NCBI GenBank assembly: GCA_903929035.1
Contig: CAIYTF010000154.1
Span: 1-32,791, forward strand
Direction of reading: 5' to 3'
Length of the DNA: 32,791 nt
From: an uncultured Ignavibacteriales bacterium
GTDB taxonomy: Bacteria; Bacteroidota; Ignavibacteria; Ignavibacteriales; Ignavibacteriaceae
A model generated the notes under the pieces. The model ran no database searches, had not been told where the DNA came from, and saw only the letters and a program-made list of their open reading frames with translations. Numbering within the stretch: the first letter of the stretch is position 1; each line of letters opens with the position of its first letter. Shown here piece after piece: positions 8,536 through 17,735 of this stretch. The position numbers were made by a program, and so were the translations under genes.

Positions 8536-9338
8536 AGATGTTTCGCGTTAAATTCGTCTTCTTTTATTTCTGTATATTTGCAAATAAATAAATCAATTTT
8601 ATCTCCGTGATTAACCTTAGCACCGCCAGCCGGATACTGATCCGCCACGGTGTTCGGCAAAAGTTCCTTGAGCGTGGGAAGGAAACTTATCTTCCCTACC
8701 TCTAATTGTAATCCTTTTAGTATTTCCTCAGCCTCTGATTTTGACTTCCCTACCAAATTCGGAACTTCGATAGTTCCTTCAACTGCCCCAAGGCTAATAG
8801 ATATTCTCACCCTTGACGTTCTGCGTATTGACATACCAGAGACAAATTCTTGGGACACGATTATATCCTTTGGAGTTGTAGAAGGAACGTATCGAACATC
8901 CCCTATTCGTAAACCCGCTTTCTCAAGTGCCAATTTCGCGTCAATTAAAGATTTTCCCATAAGATTTGGTACTTTGGAGGTTTGATCACCGCCGCTGACA
9001 ATAAGGAAAATACGCCGTCCGCTCTTTACCGCGCTGCTTGAACCCGGTCTTTGAGAAACAACCGAATTTTTTGGGTATCTGTTATCAAGCACAGTATCAC
9101 CAACAGCGGAAGTTAATTTGTTATTTTCTAATAGTTTAACAGCTTCTTCAGCCGGCATCCCTACAACATTCGGCACTTTTATTTCCGCGGCATAAGTGTA
9201 CCAAGGCATAATCAGGTAATTGAACACCATCAGCAATATAAATATTCCAATGAGGACAAATAATAGCTTTTTTACAATAGGGTTTTTAATAAAGTCTTTC
9301 ATATTTTCAAATATATAAAACTTGCTATTTTGTTCCAA
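8532..9338 (-). CDS. Membrane-anchored PASTA-domain protein
   Basis: 268 residues: a short cytoplasmic N-terminus, one membrane helix (about residues 23-45), then three PASTA repeats outside the membrane. The repeats begin near KVPNVVGMPAEEA (about 54), KVPNLMGKSLIDA (about 123) and VPNLVGKSKSEA (about 195). PASTA domains bind peptidoglycan fragments or beta-lactams in PknB kinases and PBPs. Here there is no kinase or transpeptidase domain, a stand-alone form common in Bacteroidota/Chlorobi. First gene of the rpe operon and divergent from the defence cassette. The exact role is unknown. Confidence 0.88.
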   Translation of the reverse strand: MEQNSKFYIFENMKDFIKNPIVKKLLFVLIGIFILLMVFNYLIMPWYTYAAEIKVPNVVGMPAEEAVKLLENNKLTSAVGDTVLDNRYPKNSVVSQRPGSSSAVKSGRRIFLIVSGGDQTSKVPNLMGKSLIDAKLALEKAGLRIGDVRYVPSTTPKDIIVSQEFVSGMSIRRTSRVRISISLGAVEGTIEVPNLVGKSKSEAEEILKGLQLEVGKISFLPTLKELLPNTVADQYPAGGAKVNHGDKIDLFICKYTEIKEDEFNAKHL

Positions 9339-9599
9339 TGAAAGACAGGATTATTTATCACTTATTTTATTCCTTTATCAAAAACATCATAATTCCCCAT
9401 AGCAAGTTCAACTTATTCCCCCACGCTAATCGTTATATAGCCGATTTCTTGCTATTAACAGTTTTTTTGTCGTACACCCAATCAGTTGAGTGATTACAAA
9501 TTCACACTTTTCCTTAGATATTTCACGAAAAATTTGTAATATTCCTTTGGTAATTATCCGGTTCTTGTCTTTTCAATTAATATAATGATGAAACAGTAA
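9339..9599. other. Divergent intergenic region
   Basis: 261 bases between the PASTA gene (minus) and the methylase gene (plus); it must hold both promoters. I see no convincing TTG/TAnnTTTG pair in either direction. A short inverted repeat, AATCA-GTTGAG-TGATT, lies near 9480-9497 and could be an operator for the cassette. No gene is visible. Confidence 0.4.
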
Positions 9600-11528
9600 A
9601 TGAATAAAATTGACCTGCTGAAAAAACTAAATAATCTTTCCGAACTATCTTCGGACGAGCGGATATATCTCCTTAACCTCGTGAATACGCACACAAAATA
9701 CGGTCTCGTGTGGGAAGATAAACCCGAGGATATGGAAGAATTACTGAGGCAAAATCTTCCCGTGTTAAAAGAAGCGGCTGAAAAAGCCATTATAAATGGT
9801 GATAATCATCCGAATCATATTCTCATCGAGGGCGATAATCTTCACGCGTTAACATCCCTTTCTTTTACCCACGAAAAGAAAATTGATGCAATCTATATTG
9901 ATCCGCCCTATAATACGGGTAAAAAAGCTAATGGTAAAACGGATTTTAAATATAATGATGAATACGTGGATCGGGATGATGGATATAGACATTCTAAATG
10001 GTTATCCTTTATGGGTAAGAGATTGAGGCTGTGTAAAAACTTGTTGACTAATAGAGGCATTGTTTTTATATCCATTGACGATAATGAAGTCGCGCAACTT
10101 AAAATGCTATGTGACGAAATTTTTGGGGGTGTCAATATGATCGCTGTTCTTCCAACAATTATGAATTTAAAAGGGAATCAAGATCAGTTCGGGTTCGCGG
10201 GAACACACGAATATACTTTAGTGTATTCAAACAAAAAAGAAAATTGCGTAATCGAGAATTTCGATCTTGATGAAGAAGATTCAAACTCTTGGGAAGAAGA
10301 TTATTTGGGCGTTTATAAAAAAGGTGCTAATCTAAAGGCTACCGGAGTAAATGCGCCTCGCGAAAAAAGACCAAATCTTTACTATCCAATTCTAGTAAAT
10401 TTCAACAAAGAAATATTCACGATATCCGATGATGAATATGAATTAATATATGATAAAAATACGAAATCATTTAATGATAAATACGTTCGGGAATTATGCG
10501 ATAATTATAAGAAAAAAGGATTCAAATGTTTACTTCCTCATACCAATAATGAATTTATGTCTTGGCGTTGGAGTTTGGGAAAAGTCAAAAATGAAAAAGA
10601 CAATATAATTGTTGTTGGTGATTTGTTGGAATTATCGGTTTACAAAAAACAACGACCTGAAATTGGAGAGTTGCCAAGTAAAAAACCAAAAACTTTGTTT
10701 TATAAACCTGAATATAGTAGTGGTAATGGAACGGCACAATTGGTGAGCATTTTTGGAAGTAAAGTGTTTAACAATCCCAAACCAGCGGAATTAATAAAAG
10801 ATTTTTTCAAAATATCAACCCAAAATAACTCGATTATTTTAGATTTTTTCGCCGGTTCCGGCACCACGCTGCACGCGGCGATGCAATTAAACGCTGAAGA
10901 CGGCGGGAACAGGCAATGTATCTTAGTCACAAATAACGAGAACAATATCTGCGAGGAAGTCACCTACGAAAGAAATAAAAGAGTAATCCAAGGATACAAA
11001 AATTCCAAAGGAGAAAATGTTGAAGGTCTCGCGCGAAACAATCTGCGGTACTACAAGACGGAATTTGTTCCAAGCGAGAAAACGGAAATTAATCGCAGAC
11101 GGCTAACCAACGATTGTACCGAGATTTTACAAATTAAAGAAGATTGTTACAACGATATAACCGATCGCGAAGGCTTTGACAGGAGAAAATGTCGCGTAAG
11201 CTCGAACAGGCACGGAAAATATCTAATAATTGTATTTTATAGCAGGGAACAAAAAACAACAACCGAAAAACTTCGCGAGTATATCGCGGGGCTTACCGAT
11301 CTATCCGAAAAAATCCGCGTTTATTCTTTCAGTTCCAGCACGGATGTATTGGCGGAAGATTTGTTTGAAGTTGCCGATCAAATCGTAGCGGTGCCTTTGC
11401 CCGATGCAATCTATAACGCGTATAAAGCAACATTCAAAACCATCAAGCTGGATAGAACCAATTTGATGGAAGAATCATCCGACTATGGAGAAAACGATTC
11501 GTTCAGCGAACTTCGGGAAGACGAATAA
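9600..11528 (+). CDS. Type III-like DNA methyltransferase (Mod)
   Basis: An amino-methyltransferase (N6-adenine or N4-cytosine) of the beta order: motif IV DPPYNTG (101-107) precedes motif I FAGSGTT (about 415-421). The preceding GDNLHAL and the following KWLSFMGKRLRL and FISIDDNEVAQL are typical of type III Mod proteins. The stretch of about 190 residues between the motifs holds the target-recognition part. The C-terminal 150 residues are specific to this group. 642 residues, usual for Mod. DPPY could serve N6-adenine methylation, but the base is not certain. It is the first of five genes with 3-4 bp gaps, on the opposite strand to the housekeeping genes. Confidence 0.92.
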   Translation: MNKIDLLKKLNNLSELSSDERIYLLNLVNTHTKYGLVWEDKPEDMEELLRQNLPVLKEAAEKAIINGDNHPNHILIEGDNLHALTSLSFTHEKKIDAIYIDPPYNTGKKANGKTDFKYNDEYVDRDDGYRHSKWLSFMGKRLRLCKNLLTNRGIVFISIDDNEVAQLKMLCDEIFGGVNMIAVLPTIMNLKGNQDQFGFAGTHEYTLVYSNKKENCVIENFDLDEEDSNSWEEDYLGVYKKGANLKATGVNAPREKRPNLYYPILVNFNKEIFTISDDEYELIYDKNTKSFNDKYVRELCDNYKKKGFKCLLPHTNNEFMSWRWSLGKVKNEKDNIIVVGDLLELSVYKKQRPEIGELPSKKPKTLFYKPEYSSGNGTAQLVSIFGSKVFNNPKPAELIKDFFKISTQNNSIILDFFAGSGTTLHAAMQLNAEDGGNRQCILVTNNENNICEEVTYERNKRVIQGYKNSKGENVEGLARNNLRYYKTEFVPSEKTEINRRRLTNDCTEILQIKEDCYNDITDREGFDRRKCRVSSNRHGKYLIIVFYSREQKTTTEKLREYIAGLTDLSEKIRVYSFSSSTDVLAEDLFEVADQIVAVPLPDAIYNAYKATFKTIKLDRTNLMEESSDYGENDSFSELREDE

Positions 11529-11531
11529 CCA

Positions 11532-13877
11532 ATGCCAATATTAAAAGACTACCAAGAAAAAGCGGTAACTCGCCTTTTGGATTATACCTGCGATGCTCTC
11601 GGACTGCCCGATCGCCGAATACAGATGGTTTTGAAAGCTCCAACAGGTGCCGGGAAAACGGTGACGATGGCGGCATATCTATCGCGATTAATACAGGAAG
11701 TAACTCTGCGACCGAATCTTCCCCGCGACATTGCTATCATCTGGATAGCCCCAAACACGCTGCACCTTCAAAGCTATCACTCTTTGAAAGGATTCTATAG
11801 CGAATTGAATGATTTGAAAACTGTGCAAATAAATGACTTGAGCGGTAACGTGGAATTGCGGCCAAAAGATTTATTGTTCATCAATTGGAGCAGCGTTGAT
11901 AAGGAAAAAAACACTTTCAGAAAAGAAAATGAACGAAGTTTCAATCTTGAAACTCTTATTCTGAATACCCGCCTGCAAAACATTGAAATAATCGCGGTAA
12001 TAGATGAGGCTCATTTATCTGCTTTTACCGGAGAACAAGCCAAAAATGTTTTGAAACTGATTGACGCTAAAATAGAAATATCCGTTACCGCCACTCCACT
12101 TCATATTCCCGATAGAAACGTGGTAATCCAAAGGCAAGAGGTGGTTGCATCCCAAATGATTAAAAAAGGCGTTCGCCTGAATGTAGATTTATCTGAAGAA
12201 GAACAAAAAGGTTTGTCTTTGGATTTGCACTTATTGCAAAAAGCGATGAGTAAAAGGCAAGAGGCAGCGGACGCTTACGAGGCGGCGGGCATAAATATAA
12301 ATCCGCTGTTGTTGGTTCAATTACCTTCGGAAAAAGCAACGCTGACGGACGAAGACAGAACTAAACGGAAAATAATAGAAGAGCATCTTGAAAGCGAATT
12401 TGGAATAACGACCCGAAACAACCTGTTGGCGATTTGGCTATCTGACAGTTCCGATAAAATAAATCTATATAACTTGGAACATCCCGCCGCGATGCAAAGA
12501 GTGCTTATTTTCAAACAGGCAATTTCTCAGGGGTGGGATTGTCCGCGCGCTGCGGTGTTGATTATTTTCAGGGAAATCGGCAACCCCACTTTCGGCATTC
12601 AGACGGTGGGAAGAATACTCCGTATGCCTGAACAAAAACATTATTCCGATGATTTTCTCAATTATGGCTATGTTTATACCAATCTTCAAAACAGCGTGAT
12701 TCGTTTCTTGCCGGATAATGAGGACTATTTCAGCAAACAGAGAGCAGTATTCAAAAAAGGACTCTCTAACCATCAATTGCAATCTTCATACATTGTTAAC
12801 GATAGACCTAGCCTCGGTTTTCTATCGAGTGATTTTCTTAGAATTTTTAATCATACCGTTGAAAGTTTATACGAAATATCCGAAATACCGGAAGCACATC
12901 TTTTTAATTCGATTGAAGAAGCGGAAATAAAGGCGATTACTGAAAAAAACAGGAAAGAATTCGCGGCTAAATTTTGGGATTTGCAAGTGGAGGAAATCGA
13001 AATTTCAATCCCTAAAGATATTTATGTTGATGCTTACGATGTGAATACTATTCTTGTTAACAACGACAAGATCGGACATTTTTCCAAAACGCAGGCAGAA
13101 CTCAACGAGATGCTCGAAAGGTTTTGTTATGATTCCGTTTCAGTATTAAATAAATCGAAAAGCTGGAAACTACTGAAAAGAACCTTGATTGAATTCGTTG
13201 AATATTATATGTCGTATGATGAATTTACCGCCCGTAAAATTTTGCTGCACGCGCCAAATCAGAAGCTGTTAACCGAGATAATCACCATTTCTCTGGAGAA
13301 CTACGACAAATGGCAAAAAGAAAAAGGGGATAAAAACCGGCGTGAAGAAACCTCCGTTTGGCAGGTGCCGGAAGAGCGATTTTATTCGGAAATATTTCAT
13401 AGGCAAGAGAAAATTAAATTTCACGCCCTTGAACCGTTTTTTGAGTTTAATAATGCTTCAACCCCGGAGAAAATATTTCAAAAATTGCTCGAAGATAATT
13501 ACCGCGAATTGGAATGGTGGTATAAAAACGGCGATAAAGGCAGAGAACATTTCGCTGTTTCTTACACGAACTCGGCGAATGAATTGTCTCTCTTTTTTGT
13601 TGATTTTATAGTAAAATTTTCAGCGGACACTTTCGGCTTATTTGATACTAAAACAAAGGGTTCTGACCCCGAAGCAAGCCGTAAACATAACGCGCTGCTC
13701 GACTATATCGCCAATATTAATAAACGAAATCCCGATAGAAGTTTGATTGGCGGAATATTAATTCCGGAATCGAAAGGGAATGATATTCTTTTTAGATATT
13801 GCCGCGACAAAATTGAAAACACGAGCGATCTCACGGGGTGGGATTATTTCAATCCATCAGTAATTAATAAGAGGTAA
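11532..13877 (+). CDS. Type III-like restriction helicase-nuclease (Res)
   Basis: An SF2 ATPase with a C-terminal nuclease. Helicase motifs: APTGAGKT (36-43), DEAH in VIDEAHLSAF (about 156-165), VTATP (about 184-189), and motif VI TVGRILRMP (about 358-366). Near the C-terminus FFVDFIVKF (from 688) followed by FDTKTKG (about 704-710) fits a PD-(D/E)xK nuclease core with Asp, Asp-Thr-Lys. At 781 residues it is somewhat shorter than classic type III Res (about 900-1000). It starts 3 bases after the mod stop. In type III systems Res and Mod form one complex that cuts after ATP-driven translocation. The presence of SMC- and HerA-like partners suggests it works in a larger machine. Confidence 0.9.
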   Translation: MPILKDYQEKAVTRLLDYTCDALGLPDRRIQMVLKAPTGAGKTVTMAAYLSRLIQEVTLRPNLPRDIAIIWIAPNTLHLQSYHSLKGFYSELNDLKTVQINDLSGNVELRPKDLLFINWSSVDKEKNTFRKENERSFNLETLILNTRLQNIEIIAVIDEAHLSAFTGEQAKNVLKLIDAKIEISVTATPLHIPDRNVVIQRQEVVASQMIKKGVRLNVDLSEEEQKGLSLDLHLLQKAMSKRQEAADAYEAAGININPLLLVQLPSEKATLTDEDRTKRKIIEEHLESEFGITTRNNLLAIWLSDSSDKINLYNLEHPAAMQRVLIFKQAISQGWDCPRAAVLIIFREIGNPTFGIQTVGRILRMPEQKHYSDDFLNYGYVYTNLQNSVIRFLPDNEDYFSKQRAVFKKGLSNHQLQSSYIVNDRPSLGFLSSDFLRIFNHTVESLYEISEIPEAHLFNSIEEAEIKAITEKNRKEFAAKFWDLQVEEIEISIPKDIYVDAYDVNTILVNNDKIGHFSKTQAELNEMLERFCYDSVSVLNKSKSWKLLKRTLIEFVEYYMSYDEFTARKILLHAPNQKLLTEIITISLENYDKWQKEKGDKNRREETSVWQVPEERFYSEIFHRQEKIKFHALEPFFEFNNASTPEKIFQKLLEDNYRELEWWYKNGDKGREHFAVSYTNSANELSLFFVDFIVKFSADTFGLFDTKTKGSDPEASRKHNALLDYIANINKRNPDRSLIGGILIPESKGNDILFRYCRDKIENTSDLTGWDYFNPSVINKR

Positions 13878-13881
13878 CACT

Positions 13882-14100
13882 ATGGCAAAAAAAGGACTCG
13901 ACTCGAGTTTCCTGCACTATGGTATTCGTAAAGATGATTTAAGGCTCATCGAAACCATCTGTATAGAACATAAATTGGATTTTAATTGGGTTCAGGAAGA
14001 ATTACTGAAAGAATACCACGAGAAAAAAATCCGTGATCAATACCTTGAAGACAAGGCAATCGAAAAAGTAATTGAAAAAGCAATCTCAAAAATCAAGTAA
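13882..14100 (+). CDS. Small conserved-looking protein of the defence cassette
   Basis: 72 residues, highly charged, mostly helical by eye. The first half (SFLHYGIRKDDLRLIETICIEHKLDFNWVQEELLKEY) reads like a compact helical adaptor; the second half is a Lys/Glu helix. It sits 4 bases after res and 3 bases before the SMC-like gene, so it is a genuine member. I recall small proteins of this size being annotated as associated with DNA modification systems in databases, but cannot confirm the match here. No catalytic motif; an adaptor between Mod-Res and the ATPases is a guess. Confidence 0.8.
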   Translation: MAKKGLDSSFLHYGIRKDDLRLIETICIEHKLDFNWVQEELLKEYHEKKIRDQYLEDKAIEKVIEKAISKIK

Positions 14101-14103
14101 ACT

Positions 14104-16104
14104 ATGTTAATAAATCGAATCATCGCGACAAATTTTAAGACCTACCTCAATCTGGATTTGGATATTTCCGTTGAGGAAGATAAGCCGATAATACTAATAG
14201 GCGGCGAGAACGGGGGCGGCAAAACGACCCTGTTTGAAGCAATCTATGGCGCACTCTATGGCTTGAATATTAGTTCACCAAGGCAGTTCAGAGAATTACT
14301 TAACGCGGGGATACTTGATACAAAGGGCAGTAAAATTATTTTGGAACTTCACTTCTCGGGGCAGGTGCTGAATGAAGTAAAAAAATATGTATTAACCCGG
14401 ACATATATGCTGAACTCTTTCGGAAATCCCGCCGAAAATGTGAAATTGAATATGAACGGTGATGTATTCAAGTATGGAACCGTCACACCGCCGGCGCAGC
14501 GCGCGGAACAAGAAGCGCAAGTCAACAAAATAATTAAAGCGAATTTACCGCAAGAGTTAAGCCGCTATTTTCTGTTTGATGCTATGGAAGCGGGGAATCT
14601 CCTCAAAGAAGACCAATTGAATCGTGTAATAAAAGAGAATATCGAAAATGTAATGGGGTTTAATAAGTATATGCAGTTAGCTGCTGCATCTGAAAATTTG
14701 TTTCAAGAATACACGGCGCAGCGTCTGAAGATTGAAAACGAGAAAACCGAATATACAAAGTTGATTGAAGAAAAAAAGAAATTGGATGCCGCGATTAAAA
14801 GCATACAATCGGGATATGATGTTGCTCTTCAATATTCGGCAGCAAATCGCGAACTGTTTCAAAATATGAAGTCCGGATTGAATCAAGAAACGACTATCAA
14901 CAATAAAATAGAACAAGCCAAATTACAGGTTGAAAATATTTTACAGAAAGAAAATTTGTTCAGGGGCGAATTGGAAGATTTTATTAAAAACATCGAGTTG
15001 TATGTATGCGTTCCAAAGTTGGTTGACGCTATTCGCGCGGAAGTGAATCTTGTTCTGAAAGAAAAAAATGAAAACAGGCGGCAAGCCAATCTAAATATAC
15101 CGCCCGAGCAGGTTGAAGCGATCGGCAATTTAATTCTCGAATTTTTAAAAGAAAATAATCCGGAGCTAAAAGATATTGCTATCGGCGATTTGGTGGATTA
15201 TGTATTGGCTTCCGCTAATAATTCAATCACAACGGACGAGTATGCAGCTTTAGAATATTCCGATGTCAAAGTTCTTGAAGAATTTCTTGCACGAAAAACC
15301 ATTAACCCGTTTCCCCGGTTATCTAAAAAGCAACTCGAATTAGGTATGGATTTCGAGCAAATTCCCGGTTTACAGGGAGAAATAGAGCAAATGAAGTCTC
15401 GAATATCCGGAAATAATTATGAAATTATAAGGGATTATGAAGAGAACGAGAAGAATATAAAAAAATTACTATTGGCGTTGGAGGATGAGAAAGCCGCTCT
15501 TCAAAAAGTCGAAAAACGTTTGCATCAATTCGATATTCAGACAAGCAGGGAACACGACTTGAAGTATGACACTCTCGCGAAACTAAAAATGTTTTTTGAA
15601 GATGTGGCAAATCAATTGTTAACTGCAAAGAAGCAGACAATAGAATTGAAAATGAAGGAAGACCTTAATATCAATTTAACCGCTTATCGAGATGTAATTG
15701 ATAGAGTGGAGCTGTCTGAAAATCTTTCAAATTTGACATTTAAACTCTTTCATACTGCAGGTAATGAAATTTATTTGAACCAGTTAAACACCGCGTCCAA
15801 ACAAATCGTGGTGCAGGTGCTGCTAAAAGCACTGCACGAATTTGGAGATTATGATCCTCCCGTGATGATTGATACAGTTATGGGCGTTCTTGATGAAGCA
15901 AGCAGAGCAAGCGTGTTAGAAAACTATTTTCCGGAGTTGTCCCATCAAACTCTTTTGCTTAGTTCCGATAGTGAAATTAGAGTTGATAAGGATTTTGATA
16001 AAATCGGCACGAACATTTCGAAATGTTACACCTTAAAAAGGGATAGAGAAAAACAATTAACTGAAATAGTTTCCGGTTATTTCGGCAAACATTTAGGAGA
16101 GTAA
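14104..16104 (+). CDS. DndD/SMC-like ATPase
   Basis: 666 residues. The N-terminal Walker A is GGENGGGKTT (33-42) after the RecF/Rad50-type start INRIIATNFKTY. A long helical, coiled-coil middle (about 180-530) is followed by a C-terminal half of the ATPase with Walker B in PVMIDTVMGVLDEASR (586-601) and LLLSSDSEI. The pattern IDT..G.LD followed by R..V.ENYFP.LSHQ..LLSSD is close to DndD of phosphorothioation systems. The ABC signature normally before Walker B is weak (LNTASKQIVVQ), unlike LSGGE. There is no Rad50-type CxxC hook. Likely a DNA-sensing or remodelling ATPase; DndD itself is only one possible relative. Confidence 0.85.
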   Translation: MLINRIIATNFKTYLNLDLDISVEEDKPIILIGGENGGGKTTLFEAIYGALYGLNISSPRQFRELLNAGILDTKGSKIILELHFSGQVLNEVKKYVLTRTYMLNSFGNPAENVKLNMNGDVFKYGTVTPPAQRAEQEAQVNKIIKANLPQELSRYFLFDAMEAGNLLKEDQLNRVIKENIENVMGFNKYMQLAAASENLFQEYTAQRLKIENEKTEYTKLIEEKKKLDAAIKSIQSGYDVALQYSAANRELFQNMKSGLNQETTINNKIEQAKLQVENILQKENLFRGELEDFIKNIELYVCVPKLVDAIRAEVNLVLKEKNENRRQANLNIPPEQVEAIGNLILEFLKENNPELKDIAIGDLVDYVLASANNSITTDEYAALEYSDVKVLEEFLARKTINPFPRLSKKQLELGMDFEQIPGLQGEIEQMKSRISGNNYEIIRDYEENEKNIKKLLLALEDEKAALQKVEKRLHQFDIQTSREHDLKYDTLAKLKMFFEDVANQLLTAKKQTIELKMKEDLNINLTAYRDVIDRVELSENLSNLTFKLFHTAGNEIYLNQLNTASKQIVVQVLLKALHEFGDYDPPVMIDTVMGVLDEASRASVLENYFPELSHQTLLLSSDSEIRVDKDFDKIGTNISKCYTLKRDREKQLTEIVSGYFGKHLGE

Positions 16105-16107
16105 AAT

Positions 16108-17697
16108 ATGAGTATTAATAATATCCAGCACATCAAACAATCCAATGATCTAAATGAAATTCTTGGCGAACTAAAACAAAGAATCGAACAAAAAATAAAT
16201 CTGAAGCAATACAGTGAAAATAATACTCCGATTCTTTTAGGCAATAATAAAGTGACGCGTATCTGTTTGCTGGCGGGCTTATCGACCGAACATAAAAGGA
16301 CTATGGAAGAAATCGAGCAAATACATTTAAGTCCATCACGTATCTCTGAAATGTTATTCACGCTCCATAATTTAAGTGCCTTCTTTTTTGCTCTGATTAA
16401 TCTTCGCTATCGGCATTTACCGATTGATTGGCAGAATAATTCTTTGAAAAGCAAGGTGGTTAACGCGGAAATCTTAAGAGGGAATGAACTCCTAATGAAA
16501 GACTCCGTGTTGGATGATTGGTTGATGAATGCGCCGAACATCGGGTATGGAAAATATTCCGGAACAATTCCGATGCTTGAATTAAATATCGGCAGTTATG
16601 AAGACGATATTCTGGCTGCTATTAATCTGAATCGAAAAGACATTTCAAATACCCAGATACTTATCGCGGGTGCCACAGGTTCGGGGAAATCGAATCTCAT
16701 TGCCGTATTGCTTAATGAAATTAGAGTATTATCGATAGAAAGTGCTTATCCGGTAAACTTCCTTTTATTCGATTACAAAGGTGAATTTTCCGACATTTCC
16801 AATAATGCATGGCTCGCGTACTTTGAAGTTGATCGCGGCGCGATATTTGACCCAATTAAGCAGCCGCTTCCGTTTACCCCTTTCAAAGATTTTACAGGTA
16901 AAACACAGAACGAAATCAATCTATACTCAACGGAATTGGCAATTGCATTATGTGCTATTGACAGGGCGAGCATTAGCGCGAATATGAACAATAAACTATC
17001 GGAAGCAATTATCGGCGCATATAAACGCAGCCTCAACAAGCCTATAACATTCGACCTTATTCTGCAAGAATACACTTTTTTGCAATTGGAAAGAGACAAA
17101 TTCAAAGACGACAGTGTAAAATCTGTACTCAAGCAATTAATTCGGGCTAACCTATTCATAGCAGAAGACAAAGTCGATTTAATCAAGAGCAGCTTTATCG
17201 TGAAAATGGATGCTTTTCCTAAAGATGGTCCAATCGCGAAAGCGATTGTTTACTTCATCGTGTCAAAACTAAACACGATATATGAAAACTTGCCAAAACA
17301 ATTAGTTGATGAGGAATGCGCGGAACTCCGTCACTTCACGATCATAGACGAGGCTCATTATATGCTTGGATTCGACAACAAGCCGCTCCGAGACTTGATT
17401 GCAGTAGGCAGAAACAAAGGATTAAGCATTATACTTGCCACTCAAAATATGGACAGCTACAAGAGTGAATACTTTGATTTTTATGCCAACGCTCAATACC
17501 CGTTAATAATGAAACAACAGTCAATGAATGACGGAGTAATCAAAGACTTGTTTGGAGTATCCGGTGCAGAATTTCAAGAAATTAAATCCGCCATTTCCGG
17601 ACTTCAAAAAGGCGAGTTAATCATAAAGAACCCAACAGCTATCTCACTTGGAATGGGCAAGAAGTTCAAAAAAATCAAGATTAACCATTTAATCTAA
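16108..17697 (+). CDS. HerA/FtsK-like ATPase of the defence cassette
   Basis: 529 residues. Walker A is LIAGATGSGKSNL (from about 185), then FLLFDYKGEFSD, and a Walker B HFTIIDEAHYMLG (about 409-421), then AVGRNKGLSIILATQ with the Arg-finger region. This is the HerA/VirB4 style of hexameric DNA translocase, as in DndH/DptH-type and other defence ATPases. The N-terminal 150 residues lack the HAS-barrel look of HerA; a stretch NNKVTRICLLAGLS recalls the DndE fold, but this is only an impression. Last gene of the cassette, 3 bases after the SMC-like gene; 38 bases separate it from adk. Confidence 0.87.
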   Translation: MSINNIQHIKQSNDLNEILGELKQRIEQKINLKQYSENNTPILLGNNKVTRICLLAGLSTEHKRTMEEIEQIHLSPSRISEMLFTLHNLSAFFFALINLRYRHLPIDWQNNSLKSKVVNAEILRGNELLMKDSVLDDWLMNAPNIGYGKYSGTIPMLELNIGSYEDDILAAINLNRKDISNTQILIAGATGSGKSNLIAVLLNEIRVLSIESAYPVNFLLFDYKGEFSDISNNAWLAYFEVDRGAIFDPIKQPLPFTPFKDFTGKTQNEINLYSTELAIALCAIDRASISANMNNKLSEAIIGAYKRSLNKPITFDLILQEYTFLQLERDKFKDDSVKSVLKQLIRANLFIAEDKVDLIKSSFIVKMDAFPKDGPIAKAIVYFIVSKLNTIYENLPKQLVDEECAELRHFTIIDEAHYMLGFDNKPLRDLIAVGRNKGLSIILATQNMDSYKSEYFDFYANAQYPLIMKQQSMNDGVIKDLFGVSGAEFQEIKSAISGLQKGELIIKNPTAISLGMGKKFKKIKINHLI

Positions 17698-17735
17698 AAA
17701 TTTACTTTATTGGTAAAAATACTAATAGGAATTGT

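Noticed and set aside
8531-8546. parS-like TGTTTCGCGTTAAATT at the PASTA/rpe junction
   Set aside because: Four mismatches to the 16-bp consensus; not convincing.
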